In this document: piece after piece, positions 29,227-38,712 of the stretch | Position numbering within the stretch: position 1 is the stretch's first letter | How the letters are laid out: every line of letters begins with the position of its first letter | The notes under the pieces: generated by a model | Told to the model about the DNA's origin: nothing | What the model saw: the letters and a program-made list of their open reading frames with translations, nothing else | Database searches by the model: none | Translations under genes and position numbers: made by a program | DNA from: Mahella sp. | Lineage (GTDB): Bacteria > Bacillota > Clostridia > Mahellales > Mahellaceae | Direction of reading: 5' to 3' | DNA length: 64,000 nucleotides | NCBI RefSeq assembly: GCF_020054945.1 | Contig: NZ_JAIHAU010000001.1 | Span: 1 to 64,000 of the forward strand

Positions 29227-29679
29227 ATGGTAGAAGAAATAATAAATAGCCATGGCATCGCTGAAGATAAGCTCGTGCCGATACTGCTGGATATTCAAAA
29301 CAGCAACGATAAGCATTATTTGAGCGAAGATGACCTAAAACAAGTGTCGAGATTGCTCGGTATACCGGAAAGCCGCGTATACAGCGTAGCCACATTTTAC
29401 AGCTTTTTTTCTTTACAACCCAGGGGCAAATATATAATACAGATATGCGATAATGCCCCATGTATAGTCAACGGCGCATACAATGTGATCGATGATTTTC
29501 GCCATATATTGGGCATAGATATGGGGCAAACCACTCCGGACGGTCTGTTTACACTTGAATACAGCAGCTGTCTGGGATGTTGCTCACATGCCCCCGCAGC
29601 CAGAATAAGCGGGGAATTATATGGCGATCTCGATAGCGAAAAAATAAAATCGATACTGAGCGATCTTAGGAGGCGATAG
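29227..29679 (+). CDS. NADH-dependent [FeFe]-hydrogenase 24-kDa subunit (NuoE/HndA-like, 2Fe-2S)
   Basis: SRVYSVATFYSFFSLQPRGKYIIQICDNAPCIVNGA...SSCLGCCSHAPA; ATG at 29227 with SD GAAGGAGAT (ORF track start 29059 lies upstream of the promoter). Confidence 0.93.
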   Translation: MVEEIINSHGIAEDKLVPILLDIQNSNDKHYLSEDDLKQVSRLLGIPESRVYSVATFYSFFSLQPRGKYIIQICDNAPCIVNGAYNVIDDFRHILGIDMGQTTPDGLFTLEYSSCLGCCSHAPAARISGELYGDLDSEKIKSILSDLRRR

Positions 29680-29682
29680 CAT

Positions 29683-30987
29683 ATGTCCGATCTTACAGTA
29701 AAACGTTTGACACAGCGTTGCGGCGACATCGATCCGAGAGATGTATCAGAGTATATAAGTACCGGCGGGTACAAGGCGCTGGTTAAGGCGCTCTTGACCA
29801 TGAAACCGCAGGGCGTAATAGACGAGGTCAAAGCGTCCGGTCTGCTGGGCCGCGGTGGAGCCGCTTTTCCAACCGGCCTCAAGATGCAGATGGTTCACGA
29901 TACTCCAGGCGATGTGAAATACGTCGTATGTAACGCGGATGAAGGCGAACCGGGCACATTCAAGGATCGGTACCTGATGGAAGGCGATCCATACCAACTG
30001 GTGGAAGGTATTATCCTTGCCGGCTACGCCGTTGGTGCACAGAAAGGTTATATTTATATAAGGGGCGAGTATGACCGCGCTATAGAGCTAATGAAAAATG
30101 CTGTTGAACAGACCAGAAAGATCGGTTATCTGGGCAATAACATATTGAAACAGCATTTCAACTTCGATATTGAAGTGCGCTCGGGCGCCGGAGCTTATAT
30201 ATGCGGTGAAGAATTCGCCCTGATCGAGTCTTTAGAAGGCAAAAGCGGGCGGCCGCGTTACAAACCACCGTATCCCCCTGTTTCCGGCTTGTGGGATAAG
30301 CCCACTTTAATAAATAACGTGGAAACCTTGGCCAATATACCCTATATCGTATCAAACGGCAGCAAGGCCTTTCGTTCGGTAGGTACCGACAATAGCGCCG
30401 GCACTAAGCTTATATGCTTATCAGGTAATATCGCCAACAGAGGCGTATTCGAGCTACCGTTTGGCATAACGCTCAAAGATATTATATACGATATAGGCCA
30501 AGGCGTACCCGGCGAACGCGAGCTTAAAATGATCCAGATAGGCGGAGCTTCGGGCAGCTGTATACCCTCCGATATGTTGGACGTCAAGCTCGACTTTGCA
30601 GATATGAAAAAGAACGGTTTGTCGATGGGTTCGGGCGCTATTATAGCCTTTGACGACAGCCGGTGCGTTATAGACATAGTAAAAAGTCTACTTAAATTCT
30701 TTGCCCATGAATCCTGCGGTAAATGCACGCCCTGCCGCGAGGGTAATCCTCAGCTCTATAACCTTATAGACGATTTCAGCAAAGGCTCAGCCACCCCTTC
30801 CCATTACGATGTACTTCAGTCGCTGACACAAACAATGCAGCAAGCGGCATTATGCGGTCTCGGTCAGTCATCGCCTATGCCGGTTGTATCAACGCTACTG
30901 TATTTCAAAGACGAATACGATATGCACATAAACGGTCGCTGTCCTGCCGGTATATGCTCATCGACAAACGGAGGTGAAATAATATGA
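29683..30987 (+). CDS. NADH-dependent [FeFe]-hydrogenase flavin subunit (NuoF/HndC-like)
   Basis: GLLGRGGAAFPTGLKM, CNADEGEPGTFKDRYLME, ESCGKCTPCREG; 434 aa core only. Confidence 0.94.
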   Translation: MSDLTVKRLTQRCGDIDPRDVSEYISTGGYKALVKALLTMKPQGVIDEVKASGLLGRGGAAFPTGLKMQMVHDTPGDVKYVVCNADEGEPGTFKDRYLMEGDPYQLVEGIILAGYAVGAQKGYIYIRGEYDRAIELMKNAVEQTRKIGYLGNNILKQHFNFDIEVRSGAGAYICGEEFALIESLEGKSGRPRYKPPYPPVSGLWDKPTLINNVETLANIPYIVSNGSKAFRSVGTDNSAGTKLICLSGNIANRGVFELPFGITLKDIIYDIGQGVPGERELKMIQIGGASGSCIPSDMLDVKLDFADMKKNGLSMGSGAIIAFDDSRCVIDIVKSLLKFFAHESCGKCTPCREGNPQLYNLIDDFSKGSATPSHYDVLQSLTQTMQQAALCGLGQSSPMPVVSTLLYFKDEYDMHINGRCPAGICSSTNGGEII

Positions 30988-32705
30988 ACACAGTTACTTT
31001 AACTATAGATGGCCAAAAAGTAACCGTTCCGGAGAATACGTCAATATTGGACGCAGCCAAAAAAGCGGGTATAGATATACCTACGCTCTGCTACTTTCCC
31101 GACCAAAATATCAAAGGCAACTGCCGCGTATGCGTGGTAGAAGTGGAAGGTTCACGTACCCTGGCCGCTTCATGCTCCACACCCGTAAACGAAGGTATGG
31201 CAGTTAAAACATGGAGCAAAAATGTGATGAACGCCAGGCGGACAATAGTCCAGCTCATGCTGGCCGACCACGATGAAGACTGCAACGAATGCGTAAAGAA
31301 CGGCGTATGCGAGCTGCAATCCCTCGCTCAAAGATTAAATATTCAGCATAATCCGTTCAAGAATATACTTAAACCCAAACCCATAGATACATCGACGCCG
31401 TCTTTAATACGCAATCCGAATAAATGCGTCAAATGCGGCAGATGCGTTGATATGTGCCAGGAAACACAGCAGGTAGGCATATTATTTGACGCTTATCGCG
31501 GTGCCGATAGCGAGATAGTATCCGGATTGGGCAAATATTTGAGTGACGCCGGATGTATATTATGTGGTCAGTGTTCCACCGTTTGCCCTGTGGCGGCCAT
31601 ATATGAAAACGATGAAACCGATAAGGTATGGCAAGCTATATTTGATACCAGCAAACGCGTTATCGTTCAAACGGCACCGGCTATAAGGGTATCGATAGCT
31701 GAAGAATTCGATATGCTTCCCGGTACTGTGGCGCTGGGCCAATTAGCTGCAGGCTTGAGGCGATTGGGTTTCGACGATGTGTTCGATACTGATTTCGCCG
31801 CCGATCTGACCATAATGGAGGAAGGGCATGAACTGCTTGATCGTCTCCAACACGGCGGTATGTTGCCCATGATAACCTCATGCAGCCCAGGCTGGATAAA
31901 CTTCATAGAACAATACTATCCAGACCTATTACCGCACCTTTCCACATGCAAGTCCCCTCAACAAATGTTCGGATCGATAGCCAAGACATATTACGCTCAA
32001 AAAATAGGTCTTAAACCTGAAGATATATTTGTGGTATCCATTATGCCTTGCACAGCTAAAAAATACGAATCCGGCAGGCCTGAGATGAACGACAGCGGTG
32101 TCAGGGATGTCGATGTGGCGCTGACCACGAGAGAGCTAGCTCGTATGATAAGGCAGGCCGGCATAGACTTCACAGCATTGCCTGAAGAGCCGTTTGACGA
32201 GCCGCTGGGCATATCGACCGGTGCCGGTGCCATATTCGGTGCTACGGGCGGGGTTATGGAGGCAGCTCTGCGCACGGTATACGAGGTCGTTACAGGCAAT
32301 ACGTTGCCCTCTTTGGACTTCACTGATGTACGAGGTTTAAAGGGAATAAAAGAGGCCAGTGTGGATTTGGATGACGTCAAGGTCAATGTAGCCGTAGCAC
32401 ATGGTATAGCCAATGCAAAAAAGCTGCTGGAGCTTATCAGAAATGGAGCCGCCGATTATCAGTTTATAGAGATCATGTGCTGTCCAGGTGGCTGTATAGG
32501 TGGCGGCGGCCAGCCTTACCGAACGACCAACGCTATACGCCAGCAACGTATCAAAGCTATATATGAAGTCGACAAAGCCATGCCATTGCGAAAATCGCAT
32601 GAAAACCCTGCTGTACAGGCATTGTACGAAGAATTTTTAGGGCGACCGCTGAGTGAAAAATCTCATCATTTGTTGCATACAACATACTCGAACAGGCAAC
32701 ATTAA
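30984..32705 (+). CDS. [FeFe]-hydrogenase catalytic subunit (HndD/HydA-like)
   Basis: N-terminal 2Fe-2S, HDEDCNECVKNGVC His-Cys cluster, 2x[4Fe-4S]; H-cluster motifs TSCSPGW, MPCTAKKYE, EIMCCPGGCIGGGGQP. Confidence 0.96.
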   Translation: MNTVTLTIDGQKVTVPENTSILDAAKKAGIDIPTLCYFPDQNIKGNCRVCVVEVEGSRTLAASCSTPVNEGMAVKTWSKNVMNARRTIVQLMLADHDEDCNECVKNGVCELQSLAQRLNIQHNPFKNILKPKPIDTSTPSLIRNPNKCVKCGRCVDMCQETQQVGILFDAYRGADSEIVSGLGKYLSDAGCILCGQCSTVCPVAAIYENDETDKVWQAIFDTSKRVIVQTAPAIRVSIAEEFDMLPGTVALGQLAAGLRRLGFDDVFDTDFAADLTIMEEGHELLDRLQHGGMLPMITSCSPGWINFIEQYYPDLLPHLSTCKSPQQMFGSIAKTYYAQKIGLKPEDIFVVSIMPCTAKKYESGRPEMNDSGVRDVDVALTTRELARMIRQAGIDFTALPEEPFDEPLGISTGAGAIFGATGGVMEAALRTVYEVVTGNTLPSLDFTDVRGLKGIKEASVDLDDVKVNVAVAHGIANAKKLLELIRNGAADYQFIEIMCCPGGCIGGGGQPYRTTNAIRQQRIKAIYEVDKAMPLRKSHENPAVQALYEEFLGRPLSEKSHHLLHTTYSNRQH

Positions 32706-32761
32706 AATAAAAGCATTACCGCTGCATCTTCGGTTTATAGAAAAAGGAGGCTTACCTCAAG

Positions 32762-33412
32762 ATGAAGAAAAATATATCATGTCTGGTGCTCAGGAGATTG
32801 GCCATATATTACCGTTACCTGTCGCAGCTGCCTGCTGATACGATTCATTCAATATCGTCCAATGAGATATCGAAGCAACTAGGCATAAAGGCGTCGCAAT
32901 TGAGGCAGGACCTCCATTGGTTCGGAGAATTCGGCCATCAAGGATACGGCTATGATATTGCCTATCTCAAAGAACAGATACGCAATATACTGCACCTGGA
33001 TATCCAGCATCCGTTTATAATCATAGGCGCCGGTAATCTCGGTCAGGCATTGGCCAATTACGCCGAATTCGAGCATGACGGTTTTATACTTAAAGCATTG
33101 TTCGACGTAAATCCAAAGCTTATAGGCCTGCGCATACGCGATGTGGAGATTATAGATATGGATGATCTTGAGATATTCTTGTCGCAACATCCCGTAAGCA
33201 TAGCCGCTATATGCACGCCGGCCAACAAAGCACAGAGCGTCATAAATCGCGCCGTAAATGCAGGCGTAAAGGGCATATGGAACTTCGCCTGCGCCAATAT
33301 CAGCGTACCGGAAGGTGTAGTGGTAGAGAACGTATACCTCAACGAAAGCCTCTACACACTGGCCGCACGTTTAGAGGAGGAGTGCGACGAAAGGGCTTTT
33401 AATGAGTATTAA
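32762..33412 (+). CDS. rex: Redox-sensing transcriptional repressor Rex
   Basis: RRLAIYYRYL, SSNEISKQLGIKASQLRQDLHWFGEFGHQGYGY, IIGAGNLGQALANY. Confidence 0.94.
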   Translation: MKKNISCLVLRRLAIYYRYLSQLPADTIHSISSNEISKQLGIKASQLRQDLHWFGEFGHQGYGYDIAYLKEQIRNILHLDIQHPFIIIGAGNLGQALANYAEFEHDGFILKALFDVNPKLIGLRIRDVEIIDMDDLEIFLSQHPVSIAAICTPANKAQSVINRAVNAGVKGIWNFACANISVPEGVVVENVYLNESLYTLAARLEEECDERAFNEY

Positions 33413-33449
33413 ACTCATTAATCAATTTATTTTTTAGGAGGAATAAGTC

Positions 33450-34202
33450 ATGCGTTTAGAGAACAAAACAGCAGTAGTAACGGGAGCCGGTTCCGGCATG
33501 GGCAGAGCCATTGCTATAGCCCTTGCAAAGGAAGGAGCAAAAATAGTATTAGGCGAATTGGTTGAGGAAAGCGGCAGAGAAACCGAGCAGATGATAAAAG
33601 AGGCCGGTGGTCAGGCCATATTCATAAAAACCGACGTATCCAAAGTTGCGGATATAGACAAGCTCGTTTCCACTACCGTACAAGAGTTTGGTAAGCTGGA
33701 TATCATGGTGAACAACGCCGGCATATTCGATAACTTTACATCATGCCTCGATGCCAGTGAAGAACTGTATGACCGCGTGATGAATGTGAACCTTAAAGGC
33801 GTGTTCCTCGGCTGCAAACGCGCGCTGCAGGAAATGATCAAGCAGCGCAGCGGCAAGATCATAAATACGGCGTCTGTAGCAGGATTAAACGGCATGGCCG
33901 GCGGTACCGTCTATACTGCCTCCAAACACGGCGTCGTGGGCATCACAAGGCAAGTGGCCTGCGAGGTAGCACCGCTGGGTATAAACGTTAACGCCATATG
34001 CCCGGGTGCCATAATTACCGGTATGACCAGGGATTTATTGGGTACCCCCGAACAGCAGGAAGCCATATTAGCCCCCATACCCATGAAACGCGTCGGTCAG
34101 CCCGAAGATATAGCAAAAGCCGCTGTCTTTCTGGCATCAGACGAGTCCAGCTATATAACTGGCGCCACGCTGGTAGTAGACGGCGGATGGCGTGCCAAAT
34201 AA
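33450..34202 (+). CDS. SDR-family oxidoreductase (3-oxoacyl-ACP reductase / glucose-1-dehydrogenase-like)
   Basis: TGAGSGMGRAIA, NNAGIF, YTASKHGVVG, C-terminal SYITGATLVVDGGW. Confidence 0.93.
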   Translation: MRLENKTAVVTGAGSGMGRAIAIALAKEGAKIVLGELVEESGRETEQMIKEAGGQAIFIKTDVSKVADIDKLVSTTVQEFGKLDIMVNNAGIFDNFTSCLDASEELYDRVMNVNLKGVFLGCKRALQEMIKQRSGKIINTASVAGLNGMAGGTVYTASKHGVVGITRQVACEVAPLGINVNAICPGAIITGMTRDLLGTPEQQEAILAPIPMKRVGQPEDIAKAAVFLASDESSYITGATLVVDGGWRAK

Positions 34203-34218
34203 TTGATTAAAATCAAAA

Positions 34219-34249
34219 GCGGGCATTAAAACAGTGCCCGCTCATTTTT
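34219..34249. terminator. Bidirectional-type terminator between convergent SDR and FGGY kinase genes
   Basis: GCGGGCA-N9-TGCCCGC then TCATTTTT. Confidence 0.75.
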
Positions 34250-35765
34250 ACAATTCTTCCAGTCTTTTATACAATTGCTCCAAGCTTTTATAAAGGTCGT
34301 TGTACAATCCATAATACTGTCGATAAAATTCGTTATTTTCTCGGTTGGGGCTATATTCACCCACAATCGGATTTAATCGCAACGCGGCTTGAGCGGCATC
34401 ATCGAATATACCGACGCCTTTGCCGGCGAGAGCCATAGCGCCCAACGAGGCTGCTTCCCTTATCCTCGGTACCTTTATAGGCAGACCGTACACATCGGCC
34501 TTTATCCGATTCCACAATTCGGCTTTGGACCCACCGCCCATTATGACCAGTTCATCAGGCGACAACGCCATATCGCTCAGCACATCCAGGCACGCCTTTA
34601 ATTCAAAAGCCACGCCTTCCATGATACTGCGACCTATATCGCCTTTGGTATGACCGAGCGTTAAACCGAACACAGCGCCGCGGGCATCGGGATTCCAGCG
34701 CGTGGCCTTAGCGCCCATAAAAAACGGTAGAGTCAACAGCTTATTAGCGCTCGGCGGGCTTTGCATTATCTCGGCGTCTATAGGTTTATAAGAGGTCTTA
34801 TCCCTGGCATCCCCGTCTGAATAATATACGCGGTCCCTAAACCACTGCATTATGGAGCCGCTTGTGGTCAAGCCCTGCTCTATCAGCCAATGATCGCGCA
34901 ATGTATGTACGGAACATACTACCCTGGAGTCTATTACCTCAGGTACGTTGTCGGCAGCAAACGATATATTGCTGGTGGTGCCAGTGGACTCCATAGCTCT
35001 TGTGCCAAATATACCGGCTCCCAGAGCTTCGCATTGCCTATCTCCCCCTCCGGCTACCACCGGTATGCCGCTATTTAAACCCAAAGCCGATGCAGCTTTG
35101 TTCGTGACATGCCCGATTACCTGATCGGACCATACCAGCGGCGGCAATTGTTCGGGGTTTATACCTAAGTAATCGAGGATTTCAGAACGCCATTGCAGCT
35201 TTCGCACATCCAGCATCATGGTCCGAGAGGCCAGCGAATAATCCAATATGAAATTATCGGTAAGCTTAAAGCATATATAATCCCTAGGCTGCAAAAAATA
35301 AGCGGTTTTAGCAAAAGCATCAGGCTGATGTTCTTTAAGCCAAGCTATCTTGGTAGCCGAAAAAGTAGAATCTGGTATCATGCCGGTCATGTTGTGTAAA
35401 TCCTCTTTGCCGAAATGCTCGGCCATTTGATTCGCATAATCCTTGGATCGCCTATCCATCCACATTATAGCATCGCATAGAGGCGTTCCAAATCGGTCTA
35501 CCGGTACGATGGTTTCCCTCTGGGAAGAAAGCCCTATAGCCTCCACCCCGACAGGTTCGGCCAGCTTATCTTCAGCCTGACGCACGGCTTTTACAACCGC
35601 TTCCCACCAATCATCGGCCTTTTGCTCGGCCGCCATAGGCGTGGGATGGGCTGTCGGATACTCGCAATTGCCATCGGCCAACACATTGCCGCTGAGGTCG
35701 AAAAATATCGCTTTGCACGCTGTGGTGCCTAGATCTAACGTCAATATCGATGATATCATGCTCAC
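34248..35765 (-). CDS. FGGY-family carbohydrate kinase (xylulokinase-like)
   Basis: ILTLDLGTTACKAIFFDLSG; WMDRRSKDYA; ELVIMGGGSKAELWNRIKADVYGLPI. Confidence 0.92.
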   Translation of the reverse strand: MSMISSILTLDLGTTACKAIFFDLSGNVLADGNCEYPTAHPTPMAAEQKADDWWEAVVKAVRQAEDKLAEPVGVEAIGLSSQRETIVPVDRFGTPLCDAIMWMDRRSKDYANQMAEHFGKEDLHNMTGMIPDSTFSATKIAWLKEHQPDAFAKTAYFLQPRDYICFKLTDNFILDYSLASRTMMLDVRKLQWRSEILDYLGINPEQLPPLVWSDQVIGHVTNKAASALGLNSGIPVVAGGGDRQCEALGAGIFGTRAMESTGTTSNISFAADNVPEVIDSRVVCSVHTLRDHWLIEQGLTTSGSIMQWFRDRVYYSDGDARDKTSYKPIDAEIMQSPPSANKLLTLPFFMGAKATRWNPDARGAVFGLTLGHTKGDIGRSIMEGVAFELKACLDVLSDMALSPDELVIMGGGSKAELWNRIKADVYGLPIKVPRIREAASLGAMALAGKGVGIFDDAAQAALRLNPIVGEYSPNRENNEFYRQYYGLYNDLYKSLEQLYKRLEEL

Positions 35766-36604
35766 CAGGCCTTTCCTGCCGATCCAAAGACCTTTATCTT
35801 TTCTTCTACTACACCCGCTGTCTTTTTTCTTATTTCATTCATTAATAAGGCAAGTTCAAGCCTGTTTCCTGACATATTCCGGCATACTGTTACACCAGCC
35901 TCGGATATATCGGTGAAAATGTTGATTTTAGAGATACCCAATTCTATGGAATGTGTAAAGTCATTGTCCGAAAGACCCGAACCTCCATGCAGTACCAGCG
36001 GCACATCCACAGCATGGCGAATGTCATTTAGGCGCTTAAAATCCAGGTGCGGCGTTCCCTTATACACGCCATGCACAGAACCATATGAGATAGCCAGAGC
36101 GTCTACTCCGGTCTTTTTTACGAATTCCACGGCTTGTTCCACCTTGGTAAAAAGATCTGGATTCAACGTTTCGGCATCTATATCACGCCCCACATACCCG
36201 ATCTCGCCCTCAACCGACACGCCAACGGCATGCGCTACTTCTACTATATTGCGCGTTTGAGCTATATTCTCTTCAAATGGCAAAGCGGATCCGTCGAACA
36301 TAACCGATGAAAATCCGAAGCGTATGGCCTTCATTGTATTAGTAAAGGTCTTGCTGTGATCCAGATGCAGCGCTATGGGTATAGAAGACCTCTCTATACG
36401 TGAAAGCGCCATATCGGATAATATATTAAGATCGAGAATGCTCAATAATCTCTCTGGCACGCCCACTATAAGCGGCGAATTTAAGCTTTCAGCCGCCGTT
36501 ATTATGCCTTCTAACGTTTCCATATTTATGAAATTAAATGCTCCCACGCCATAGCCTTCATTCTGAGCCTTCTTTAATATTGGCACAATGGTAGTTAACG
36601 GCAT
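35762..36604 (-). CDS. Class II aldolase (fructose/tagatose-bisphosphate aldolase family)
   Basis: GYGVGAFNFINMETLEGII; ALHLDHSKT; SVMFDGSALPFEENI; VLHGGSGLSD; KINIFTD. Confidence 0.92.
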   Translation of the reverse strand: MPLTTIVPILKKAQNEGYGVGAFNFINMETLEGIITAAESLNSPLIVGVPERLLSILDLNILSDMALSRIERSSIPIALHLDHSKTFTNTMKAIRFGFSSVMFDGSALPFEENIAQTRNIVEVAHAVGVSVEGEIGYVGRDIDAETLNPDLFTKVEQAVEFVKKTGVDALAISYGSVHGVYKGTPHLDFKRLNDIRHAVDVPLVLHGGSGLSDNDFTHSIELGISKINIFTDISEAGVTVCRNMSGNRLELALLMNEIRKKTAGVVEEKIKVFGSAGKAW

Positions 36605-36629
36605 TATATTTCCCCTCTCTCATTTTAAA

Positions 36630-36663
36630 ATGGCATATCAATGCGATCGCATTGATATGCCAT
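36630..36663. repeat. Perfect 34-bp palindrome in an operon junction
   Basis: ATGGCATATCAATGCGA|TCGCATTGATATGCCAT, no mismatch, no spacer. Confidence 0.95.
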
Positions 36664-36674
36664 CGAGTATAGTT

Positions 36675-37658
36675 TTATTTTTTAAACGCTTCGGGATTGA
36701 CGCAATTTGGCGGCAATTGACCGTTAAGCGCCGCTACTACGTTGTCCACATCCAACAAGCCCATTTTTGTACGCGTCTCTATCGATGCACTGGCTATATG
36801 GGGCAGCAGTACAGCATTATCCAGCTCGGCCAAGCCGGGTGTGAGCTCCGGCTCATTCTCGTACACGTCCAAGCCTGCGGCCCATATCTCACCTTCCTTG
36901 AGCGCATTTACTAGCGCTTGCTCGTCTACCACCGGGCCTCTGGATGTATTTATCAATACGGCCGTTTTTTTCATCGTTCTGAATTCATTCTCGCTTATAA
37001 GATGCCTGGTCGATGGCAACAACGGCACATGCAAGGATATGAAATCCGATTCTTTCAATAATGTTTCTTTATCAACAAATCTGCCACCGGTTTCGGCTTC
37101 AAATCTAGGATTAGGGTTTACATCATTATATAGAACGGTCATATCAAAGCCTTTTGACTTTTTGGCAAATGCCGTGCCTATACGCCCGCTACCTATAATG
37201 CCCAACGTCTTGCCGGTTATGTCCTGGCCAAGGAAAAGCATCGGCGCCCATCCTTTATATTTACCTTCCCTTGTGAATTTATCGGCCGGAACTATGCAGC
37301 GCGCAGCGGCAAACAATAGAGCCCACGCCAGATCAGCGGTGGTGTCGGTCAATACTTCCGGCGTATTTGTAACCAGTATACCCCTTTCGGTAGCCGCAGC
37401 TACGTCGATATTATCATAACCGACCGCGTAATTGGCGAATATCTTAACGCCCTTTGCAACGTCCATAACCTCGGCATCGATTTTATCGACCAATTGGGTT
37501 ATAACGGCATCGCGACCGCGCACTTTCTCCAGAAGCTCCTGTCGCGTAAGCGGACGATCCTCCGGATTAACCTCTACTTCCAAATCCGGATTATTGTATA
37601 AAGCCTCCATAGCCTTAGGGGGCAGAAGCCGTGTCACATAAACCTTCCATTTAGCCAT
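36675..37658 (-). CDS. D-isomer-specific 2-hydroxyacid dehydrogenase (glycerate/glyoxylate reductase-like)
   Basis: GKTLGIIGSGRIGTAFAKKSKGFDM; INTSRGPVVDEQALVNAL; GLDVYENEPELTPGL. Confidence 0.94.
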   Translation of the reverse strand: MAKWKVYVTRLLPPKAMEALYNNPDLEVEVNPEDRPLTRQELLEKVRGRDAVITQLVDKIDAEVMDVAKGVKIFANYAVGYDNIDVAAATERGILVTNTPEVLTDTTADLAWALLFAAARCIVPADKFTREGKYKGWAPMLFLGQDITGKTLGIIGSGRIGTAFAKKSKGFDMTVLYNDVNPNPRFEAETGGRFVDKETLLKESDFISLHVPLLPSTRHLISENEFRTMKKTAVLINTSRGPVVDEQALVNALKEGEIWAAGLDVYENEPELTPGLAELDNAVLLPHIASASIETRTKMGLLDVDNVVAALNGQLPPNCVNPEAFKK

Positions 37659-37676
37659 ATGTATATTCTCCTCCTT

Positions 37677-38594
37677 CTATAATTTTGCCCATGCCTCAGT
37701 GAGCACACGCTTGGCATTTGCTATAACCAGTTCGGGGCATTCATCGCCGACGGGCTTGACTTCAAAGCTTACCACAGGCGGGTTCTCGGGATTTAAGAAT
37801 CCTATATCCAATAGCACTTTCAAGAAGGCCACGGTTTCATCCACATCATTCTCTCCGCCTTCTATGCCAAAGCGCGGGTGTTTATCGCCGTAAGCAGGAT
37901 GTGTTTTATCCTTTAGCACACAGTTGCCCAAATGAGCATGCGTCAAATAATCTTTTACTGGCAATAAGGCCTGCTCAGCCGATTCATTCAGCTGTGGTAT
38001 ATGGCTCAGATCTACCACAAGGCCGAAATTATCACATTGTTTGGATATAGCCTCGGCAAAAGCTTTAGCGTCGGCTGCCGGTCCTATAAGCGACTTTTTC
38101 TCTATATCGCGGTCAAAGACCTCAAGCTCTACGCGCATATCGCCCTTGGACTTAGCATAATTGCAAAGTTCCACAGTAGACTTTATCAGGGCGTCCATGG
38201 CAGCATCTTTTTTGTCATCGCCTGGATATTTGCCGCTTAAAAAGGCGAAACCCGACGCGCCCATTTCGTAAGCCTCATCTATACCCTCTTTTAATGTCGC
38301 CAGGGCTTTCTGCCTCATATCCTCGTCCAACGAGTTGATGTCGAAACCTGTAGTCAATAACCTAGGCTGCGCGCCATATCCCACAGTCATATGGGATGTT
38401 TTGAGGATTTTTTTGGCTTCGGCTTTTGCCGCGGGATCCTTTATCCACGATATCTCTACAGCATTAAAATAATCATCTTCAGCAATCTTCTGCAGCGTCT
38501 CCGCTACAGGACCCTCACCGTTGAGCACGGGATAAGCCATGAAATGTATTATACCTACTTTCATATACTTATACATGGATTCTATCATAGTCAT
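37677..38594 (-). CDS. Sugar phosphate isomerase/epimerase-like TIM barrel protein
   Basis: TIM-barrel isomerase pattern (VELEVFDRDIEKKSLIG...LVVDLSHIPQL...LTHAHLGNCVL); start at ATG after AAAGGAG. Confidence 0.8.
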   Translation of the reverse strand: MTMIESMYKYMKVGIIHFMAYPVLNGEGPVAETLQKIAEDDYFNAVEISWIKDPAAKAEAKKILKTSHMTVGYGAQPRLLTTGFDINSLDEDMRQKALATLKEGIDEAYEMGASGFAFLSGKYPGDDKKDAAMDALIKSTVELCNYAKSKGDMRVELEVFDRDIEKKSLIGPAADAKAFAEAISKQCDNFGLVVDLSHIPQLNESAEQALLPVKDYLTHAHLGNCVLKDKTHPAYGDKHPRFGIEGGENDVDETVAFLKVLLDIGFLNPENPPVVSFEVKPVGDECPELVIANAKRVLTEAWAKL

Positions 38595-38712
38595 GCAACT
38601 CCTTTCTCGATTATAGAATATCACATTTTGCAACAAAAAGCAATATGATGGTTGAAATTTTATTGATTTTTTCCATACTAACCTATAATTATATCAAATC
38701 TACCGCTTTTAT

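Noticed and set aside
36742-37419. 225-aa plus-strand ORF antisense to the 2-hydroxyacid dehydrogenase
   Set aside because: Shadow ORF of a conserved gene; no SD or family signature.
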